Below, in pieces: positions 57,448-64,000 of a stretch of DNA of 64,000 nucleotides. Below the pieces are notes generated by a model. The model was given only the letters and a program-made list of their open reading frames with translations. It was not told where the DNA came from and made no database searches. The position numbers were made by a program, and so were the translations under genes. The stretch lies in NCBI RefSeq assembly GCF_030247185.1, contig NC_080570.1, positions 128,208,650-128,272,649 of the forward strand, read 5' to 3'. Position 1 is the first letter of the stretch; each line of letters opens with the position of its first letter. The DNA comes from Malaya genurostris. Its lineage: Eukaryota > Arthropoda > Insecta > Diptera > Culicidae.

Positions 57448-58831
57448 AAAAACATGTTTTAATCAACCTAGTGGTGTAATGATGCCTTTCTCATATCAAT
57501 CATAAAAATCATATATAATAGTGTGGTATTCTTCAAAATAATTCTGTGCGATTCTTGAAAGAATAACCGAATTCGGTTTGTTTGACCGTCTACTGATAAA
57601 AACTATCAATTGGAAAAGATTTGAGGTCGATTCAGAAATTTTTTTAAGATTTTTTCCCATTTTCAGTGATGGTATACAATTTTTAACCCACTTTACCCTA
57701 TATTTCCGGATCCGGAAGTCGGATCCGCATAAAATTCAGGAATTACGTATGGGACCACAGGACCTTTCATTTGAATCTAAGTTTGTGAAAATCGGTCGCG
57801 CCATCTATGAGAAAAGTTAGAAAAAATATATTTTCCATTTTTTGCACATTTTACCCCATAACTCCGGAACCTGAAGTCAGATCTAAATGAAATTCAGGAA
57901 TTTAGTATGGGACCTCAAGACCTTTCATTTGAATCTAAGTTTGTGAAAATCGGTTCAGCCATCTCTGAGAAAAGTTAGTGCAAAAAACGTTACATACACA
58001 CATACGCACATACACACACACAGACATTTTGCGTACTCGATGAACTGAGTCGAATGGTCATATACCATTCGACTCAGTTCGCCGAGTACGCAAAATGTCT
58101 GTGTGTGTGTATGTGCGTTTGTGTGTATGTAACGTTTTTTTGCACTAACTTTTCTCGGAGATGGCTAAGCCGATTTTCACAAACTTAGATTCAAATGAAA
58201 GGTCTTGTGGTCCCACACAAAATTCCTAAATATTATTTGGATCCGACTTCCGGTTCCGGAATTATGGGGTAAAATGTGCAAAGAATTGTGAAAATAAGTG
58301 CACTAACTTTTCTCAGAGATGGCTGAACCGATTTTCACAAACTTAGATTCAAATGAAAGGTCTTGAGATCCCATGAAAAATTCCGGAATATTATTTAGAT
58401 CCGACTTCCGGTTCAGGAGTTATGGGGTAAAATGTGCAAAAAAAAGAAAATATGTGTTCTAACTTTTCTCATAGATGGCGCGACCGATTTTCACAAACTT
58501 ATGTTCAAATGAAAGGTCCTGTAGTCCCATACGTAATTCCTGAATTTCATGCGGATCCGATTTCCGGATCCGGAAATATAGGGTAAAGTGGGTTAAAAAT
58601 TGTATAACATCACTGAAAATGGGGAAAAACCTTAAAAAAAATTCTAAATCGACCTAAAATCTTTTCCAATTGATAGTTTTTATCAGTAGACGGTCAAACA
58701 AACCGATTTCGGTTATTCTTTTAAGAATCGAAGAAAATTATTTTGAAGAATACCACAATATTTTATATGATAGTATGATTGATATGAGAAAGGCATCATT
58801 GCACCACTAGGTGGATTAAAACAGGTTTTTC
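57448..58831. mobile_element. Foldback element of the unit-repeat family, about 1.38 kb
   Basis: The outer ends 'tgttttaatcaacctagtgg' and 'ccactaggtggattaaaaca' are inverse, and the inversion continues inward to a perfect centre around 58058 ('gactgagt...' mirrored as 'cgactcagttcg'). Each arm carries 'tttgaccgtctactgata', modules with 'ggatccg' and 'cggttcagccatctctgaga', and a CA or GT tract. The right arm is about 160 bases longer, equal to one extra module. There is no coding frame. Confidence 0.8.
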
Positions 58832-61800
58832 TAAGATCCTTCAATTGATTGTTAAGAACTATTTGATAGTTTTTTCCATTGAAATGCTAGTATCAGTTAA
58901 TACTGATACTAGTTTGCATCGTGTGCAGTATTTAAGTAGAGCCTTTTCATTCAGCTGCCGTTAGTACTGATTTAATTCACACCGTGTGCAGTTCTGCAGC
59001 CGAGTAATCGGTATTGCATCCGTTAACAGTTCTACTTGGAAGTATGAAGGAAACATTTCAGTTTCATTCGTATTCAAGTTATTCGCCCAAGTTCTGAATA
59101 TCGACGTATTGGGTTTTCGATCGTATATGGTTCGGTCGAATCCTAACTACCTTTGATTTTGTTAGCGGTATTACGAATATGAATGAAATACTAAGGGTGA
59201 TTCACTTGTTTTTCTTACATTGCACGCCCGCCTGCTTGGCCGTACCTGTTCGTCAGTTGAATTATCTACTACATAATAAAAGAAACTGCCATGGTTCCCC
59301 CAACATTTTACTCCAGCACAAGGCTTATACATACGACTACTGTTTATGAAACCATTGTCTGATTCCAAAATTTAGCCATTTAAAATAAATATCCATCGGT
59401 GAACATTTTTCGATTTTTTATTGATCCATCAAATGTTTCCATTATTTTCTCTATCCCATTTTTCACTTTTTATCATTTTTCCTTGTTATTCCTTTTAATT
59501 TTTCTTCTAGTCTTAGGCATTTTATATAGTTTTTGTTCTCCTACTACAAACACAATACAATATATAAAATTATTAGTTTTCCTACTTACAACAAAATTTG
59601 TTACTCTTGCTTTCTTTGTTTCCCTCCCGCGCGTTCGCCATCATTTCTCTTCATTCTTGTTTTACTTGCTCCTTACATTGTTTTCTGTTTGTTGCTTTCG
59701 CTACAAAAAAGACACCGAATTTCTTCAATCACTTAATATTTATGATTTTTTGAGTGTGAGGATCGCCACTGACCTATATACGCCTTTCCATACAGACGGG
59801 GACGGGGACCAGCGGGATTGGTACGTTCCGTCCTCCAGTGCTGTGTGCACTAGGTTTACTAGTTTTGACAGTAGAGTTTTGCCCCTTTTTTCATACATTC
59901 GGCTTCCCGTTCCCTCAAATAATGAGAGATCGTTTCCTCAAGAAGCATCAGAGAACATATGCTCTTGTGTGTTTTGTGTGTTCAATTTTCAAAAAAAAAA
60001 AAAAAGGAAACAATGTGTGTCAATAAATACGAAGGGTGTTGTGTAGGTGTGTAACCCGTCTGGCCAAGAGGAAAGGGCCGTTCGAAACCTTGTACCACTG
60101 GACGTCGTACAAATCGTCGCTTTACCGTTCATCGTTTTTTTTTTTTGGGAAAGTGATATGGGCACTTTAGACAAGACATTTCGTTTTTCTTTTTCGCTTT
60201 CGCATGCTCAAAATATGGTTTAACCGCTAATAGTTTAATAAATATACACAATTGAGTAACTGTTTCTATCACTTTGCTGCGCGATTTGTGCGTTCAGTGG
60301 TGTTAAATCATAGATGAAACTAAAACATAGGCATTGGGCTGATTTTTTCGTCTTCCAGAGGGTCACATTTTGAGATTTCTTTGTGTGTGTTTGTCTGTTG
60401 GTGTGGGTGTGTCTGTGTTTACTGTACGTTTTGCTATATCAGCGCGAAACATGATCCTGACACTCCTCAACAACTTACTATTTTAGTTTGCTCCAGTAAT
60501 AATTGATTATTCGTATTGATTTTACGTTTCTGGTTGTGAGTGTATGTTTTAATGGTTTTTTTTCTCTTCACAAGTTTCATGTCGTTTGCTTTTCTTTATT
60601 ATAAATTACTTATAAGTCTTTGGTTTGTCACTTACACTCTTATGTTGTTGTTTTTAATTTTCTTTTCTTGTTTTGCTAGATATTTTATTCTGAATTATTA
60701 AACACTACCGCTTGTTCCATGCTTTACGCTATGATTAACATCATGTTTGTTATTTGCTAAGTTTTATTGTGTTTTAGCACAGTTATTCGGAACTGACAGA
60801 ACGACAAAGGGGCGTATAGAAACGTTTAGTGTGATAATTGGAGCCAGCGGCGGCCGTTGTCTGACTGCCAGCCTCGAAAGGTAGTAGCGCCCAATTAATT
60901 AGTTCGGGTACGTAATAGAGGGGGGGAAAGGCTTACAATGTGTTGCTTATCGTTCTTATAAGATTTTTTTACTCCTTCTGGTTTAAGCTATTTATACAAA
61001 TCTCACAAATAGCAATTGTTAGATTTCATTCTTATTACAAGTTATTTCATCATATGTTTATAATAGATTTACAAAAAGCACTTTTGTGTTCTTGTTTTCT
61101 AATATTCAATTTCCTTCGCTTGTTTCTGGTTCAATGTATGCAATCTTTTGATTATAGATTTACTTTTTGTTTTCTTCGATTTATTTGATTGATACTGCGA
61201 CGAATCTAATAATCGTCTTTCGCGACTATGGCTTTTCATCATCTATGAAGTTTTGGAAACGTAAGTGTTAAGCATAAGGAGAAACTCGAGCTAAGCAAAA
61301 CATCCGTAGAAAAACGAAGTGAAAACTGGTAAGAAATTGACAGCATTCTGATATTCGTAGGTTTACGTACGATTTCTAAATAAATCGTTTCATATGTTTT
61401 AGAGTATGTCAACGGTTTTGTTAAGTATATGAAACTGCTGATATTGACTTGGTTCATTGCAGACAGGTTTTGTCCATTTAAAATATGAATAGTTATATGT
61501 TTAGTTGCTGTTCTGATAGAGGGCTCGTTTTATTCAGTTTTTTCAAAACATCATAAGCCCTGATACGAGTAATACGACATGATTGATAAATCCCGTTGCT
61601 GCGATATGATATAAAAATAACACGTAGCAACTAATTTTTTGCGAAGTTTTTTTTCTCTTTCGTTCTCCCCGCCCGATTGGTTCAATTGTGCTGCAAACTC
61701 AGTATACTGGGACACATAAAATTTAAACCAATGGACATTATTGACTGTAGATCTGTGCTAGTAACTACCAATTGTATTTTTTTATATTAACGTTAGATTA

Positions 61801-62978
61801 AACATTGTATTTTCGGATCATCACGCTTTAGTCGAGCACTAGTGGCAACGATTGATTGTGGTTCAAAATCACAAAAACCTTGTTCTGTTCCATAGTTGCT
61901 ACCGCTCAATTATGAGCGATTAAGAGCACAGACTGTTCAAAGACTGAGCCAACAATTGGAATGACTGACAAAACTAAAAATAGCCAAATTGAATTCGATC
62001 CACAATATCGAAATATGATTACTTTAACAATAACAAACTTAAACAAGGATTAAAGATATAAAAAAAAATGATGGAACATAATGATTGTAGAAGCAAAAAC
62101 ATAATATGCAGCCATGAAAGACCGATAAAATGACAATGTTTCAATTTTCTGAACGTAACATAAGTCTGGCTGAATCTGCAAACACAACTAGGTTCAGTAG
62201 AAAGTAGCAACAAGTTGACAAAACATTGTACCGTTTAAAGAGTGACAATTCAATAGCAAGTACTAAACAAAACCGAAACTAAACAGTTACATAGAGAAAA
62301 AAAAAAGCTCACAGAGTACAAAACAAACAAAAAGACAATTCCTAACCTGGTTCCGAACATATGTGAACACTCACGCAACTGAACCGTGAAAAGTAATGCC
62401 CGTTGAGAAATAGCACGGTCATTGTAGGAACGCTTCTCCGTCTATTCCTGATGGTTAGGTGGTGTTGGAACTTGTCGAAAAAGACTTACAATTCTAGCGT
62501 CTCCGGAAATCCTTCAAAATCTCTATACAATTTATTTTGACGGACTTACGAACACGATCTAATTTCATCCATAAAAGCCCTGACTATACTAAAACCGTTG
62601 CATATATTGCTGTGGTACGGTATCTGTATATATATTTACACAAAATTAAATTATTTGGCTCGAAAGGAAAGCTGGCGGATTTGAATAAATTATTCATTCT
62701 CTTATCTGATAATTATTCACAGGATTTGTAGACTACACAGAAAGACAGTATTGTCCACACTAACTCGAATGCCTATAGGATCCATTCCATCTGCGGTATT
62801 ATGCTGATACCACCCCGTCAAACCATCCCCGTTTTTTTTCTATTCAAGAACAATAGAAAGAAAGTGTGAAAACAACAAAAAACTGAACAAGCACTACAAT
62901 GATCTGAGTAAAGCCAAACATAGAATATAAGACACATCCCTAGTGCTTCCGTTCTTCTGCGACCGGACGTGCGTTAAC
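58832..62978. other. Long AT-rich stretch, possibly 3' UTR or intergenic
   Basis: No exon with a recognisable family is found in 4.1 kb. It is strikingly free of the repeats that fill the rest of the window. It lies directly downstream of the minus-strand terminal exon at 62979, so part of it may be that gene's 3' UTR. A 215-codon plus-strand frame at 59399-60046 is low-complexity, Phe/Leu-rich and ends in poly-Lys from a poly-A run; I do not accept it as a gene. Confidence 0.45.
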
Positions 62979-63416
62979 CTAATCCTCATCACTTTCAATC
63001 ATGTCGTCCACACCGTCGTCCGATACGTACATCGCATCCTCGGTGGGATCGTTGTCGGCCTTACCGGCTGGACGCTTCCGGCCGTTGCACCGGTAGCTGC
63101 TGTAGCGCGATTTGCACATTCGGCGACGATTCTTACGGGTGTGTATTGCTTTGGTGTCGTCGCCAGTGCCACTGTGGACGTCCTCGTCGTCATCGAATAC
63201 GTCCGCATCGTCGTCTTCGTCTTCGCTACTGTTGTTGTCTCGCCGGAGCTTTGCTGGCCGCTCGATATCACATTCTTCCTCGATCAGTTGGTCCGGATCG
63301 AATGTCGGCTGTTTCAGCATTTCCAGCTTCTCCTGCTGGGTGCGCTTCTTGCGGAACTCGTACACCAACGGGAAGATGTGCTCGATGGCAGCCTGTACGA
63401 AGGCAACGCTGGCGGC
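62979..63416 (-). CDS. Terminal exon of an unidentified protein with an acidic tail
   Basis: The exon opens after a good acceptor (pyrimidine-rich stretch, then TTGCAG ending at 63417) and runs 145 codons to a stop at 62979. The first 30 residues (SVAFVQAAIEHIFPLVYEF) form a hydrophobic helix, followed by RKKRTQQEKLEMLKQ. Then comes an acidic, serine-containing region (NNSSEDEDDDADVFDDDED), a basic patch (RKNRRRMCKSRYSSYRC) and a second acidic end (SDDGVDDMIESDED). GC content and codon use are clearly higher than in the neighbouring DNA, typical of a host exon. The preceding exon is not in the remaining 580 bases or is unrecognised. I cannot name the family. Alternating acidic and basic segments suggest a regulatory or interaction tail. 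Confidence 0.7.
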   Translation of the reverse strand, partial: AASVAFVQAAIEHIFPLVYEFRKKRTQQEKLEMLKQPTFDPDQLIEEECDIERPAKLRRDNNSSEDEDDDADVFDDDEDVHSGTGDDTKAIHTRKNRRRMCKSRYSSYRCNGRKRPAGKADNDPTEDAMYVSDDGVDDMIESDED

Positions 63417-63558
63417 TGCAATCGAAAGGGTCGAGAAAAAGTAAAGAAATTAATAATCAGGTCTGTGTAAAAAATAAACAATCATGTTGGATTTCTTCTC
63501 TAACTATATTTTGAATATTGGTATAATAATTAAGTGTAATAGTCCGTTTCACCGACTG

Positions 63559-63810
63559 TCATTTGGCATGAAAACGTTTGATGCAGGACATGCAGGATGC
63601 AATGGGTCTATATGAGTTGTGATTGGAAGGTGGTTTCTCCGGTTTTTGAATAACGATAAGTTTCATTTTCCTCCAGTCAGGTGGTACAATATTTTGCTCA
63701 AGAATCTTGTTGAACAATTTCAACAAGGGTCTTTTTGCGAGGTCAGGCAAATTCTTCACCAAGTTGAATTCAATTCTGTCCAACCCAGGAGCATTATTGT
63801 TACAAGACAA
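63559..63810 (-). pseudogene. Jockey-like reverse transcriptase relic
   Basis: The minus-strand translation reads NNNAPGLDRIEFNLVKNLPD and then LLKLFNKILEQNIVPPDWRK and NSYRPIA. These are the N-terminal finger blocks (domains 1-2) of Jockey/I-type non-LTR reverse transcriptases. About 84 codons survive; the palm with the YADD-type motif is absent. It lies just upstream of the minus-strand exon at 63416, probably within its intron. Confidence 0.85.
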
Positions 63811-64000
63811 GAGTGCCTACTTTTTTACAAATCATATGGAATATGAACTGAAATAGTAATGCAATTGCTACTGCTAATTGAAATGCAATTTGTTCTTACG
63901 CAACTTATAAACGGCACATGCTGAATGATCATGAGAATTCTTCCGCAAAAAATACATTTTTCTTCATTCTTATCTTCATTGCAATCATTTTCTAAATGGG
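63811..64000. other. Window end, nothing recognised
   Basis: AT-rich, probably intronic. Confidence 0.35.

Noticed and set aside
59399..60046. 215-codon plus-strand frame rich in Phe, Leu and Ser
   Set aside because: Low complexity from T-rich DNA, no plausible ATG at its start, a Lys run from a poly-A tract near its end and no recognisable domain.
62943..63470. 175-codon plus-strand frame over the host exon
   Set aside because: It is antisense to the acidic exon at 63416-62979. Its hydrophobic run (many Val) is the mirror of Asp/Glu codons, and the minus strand has the acceptor site and better codon use.

Overview
This is eukaryotic, insect-type DNA, most likely from a culicine (Aedes/Culex-like) mosquito. 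That placement is inferred from the very high load of nested transposable elements, several mariner lineages, Ty3/gypsy and Jockey-like retroelements, tRNA-derived SINEs, long AT-rich stretches and short introns with GT-AG ends. No marker gene fixes the species. There are no bacterial operons, rRNA genes, functional tRNA genes or CRISPR arrays.

Only two stretches look like host genes, both on the minus strand. Two exons at 6121-5667 encode the start of a small two-hairpin (reticulon-homology, RETREG/FAM134-like) ER membrane protein. A terminal exon at 63416-62979 encodes an acidic C-terminal tail of an unrecognised protein. Almost everything else is repeats.

Layout. 1-7.2 kb: AT-rich DNA, two MITEs (one hAT with a perfect 8-bp target duplication), a SINE and the first host gene. 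7.28-8.58 kb: a nearly intact Himar1-like (irritans) mariner whose start ATG is lost. 9.1-10.8 kb: a copy of a local unit repeat with a deleted mariner inside it. 12.0-14.6 kb: three MITEs nested one inside another. 15.2-16.7 kb: degenerate unit repeats. 16.9-17.4 kb: a MITE split by a SINE with a 13-bp target duplication. 20.9-31.5 kb: a tandem array of seven 1.05-2.25 kb units, each built of a 330-bp hairpin, (TA)n, three 168-bp modules and (CA)n. The array has a 4.5-kb higher-order repeat that has duplicated a DD41D (rosa-type) mariner. 31.6-40.6 kb: transposase relics, SINEs and MITEs. 40.8-47.25 kb: a young minus-strand Ty3/gypsy element with intact gag and pol. 47.5-55.7 kb: a hAT-type element holding a dead MBT-domain (Scm-like) gene fragment, a second related hAT element and, inside that, a plus-strand Mag-like Ty3/gypsy element with one frameshift. 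57.4-58.8 kb: a large foldback element. 59-64 kb: non-repetitive AT-rich DNA, the second host exon and a Jockey-type RT relic.

The 40.7-55.7 kb block is one Jockey-like non-LTR relic cut apart by later insertions, and the target duplications allow each layer to be dated relative to the next. The most notable signal is the gag-pol arrangement of the 40.8-47.2 kb element. Gag and pol lie in the same frame but are separated by stop codons in all three frames, and a 120-nt interval with good splice sites would remove exactly these stops.
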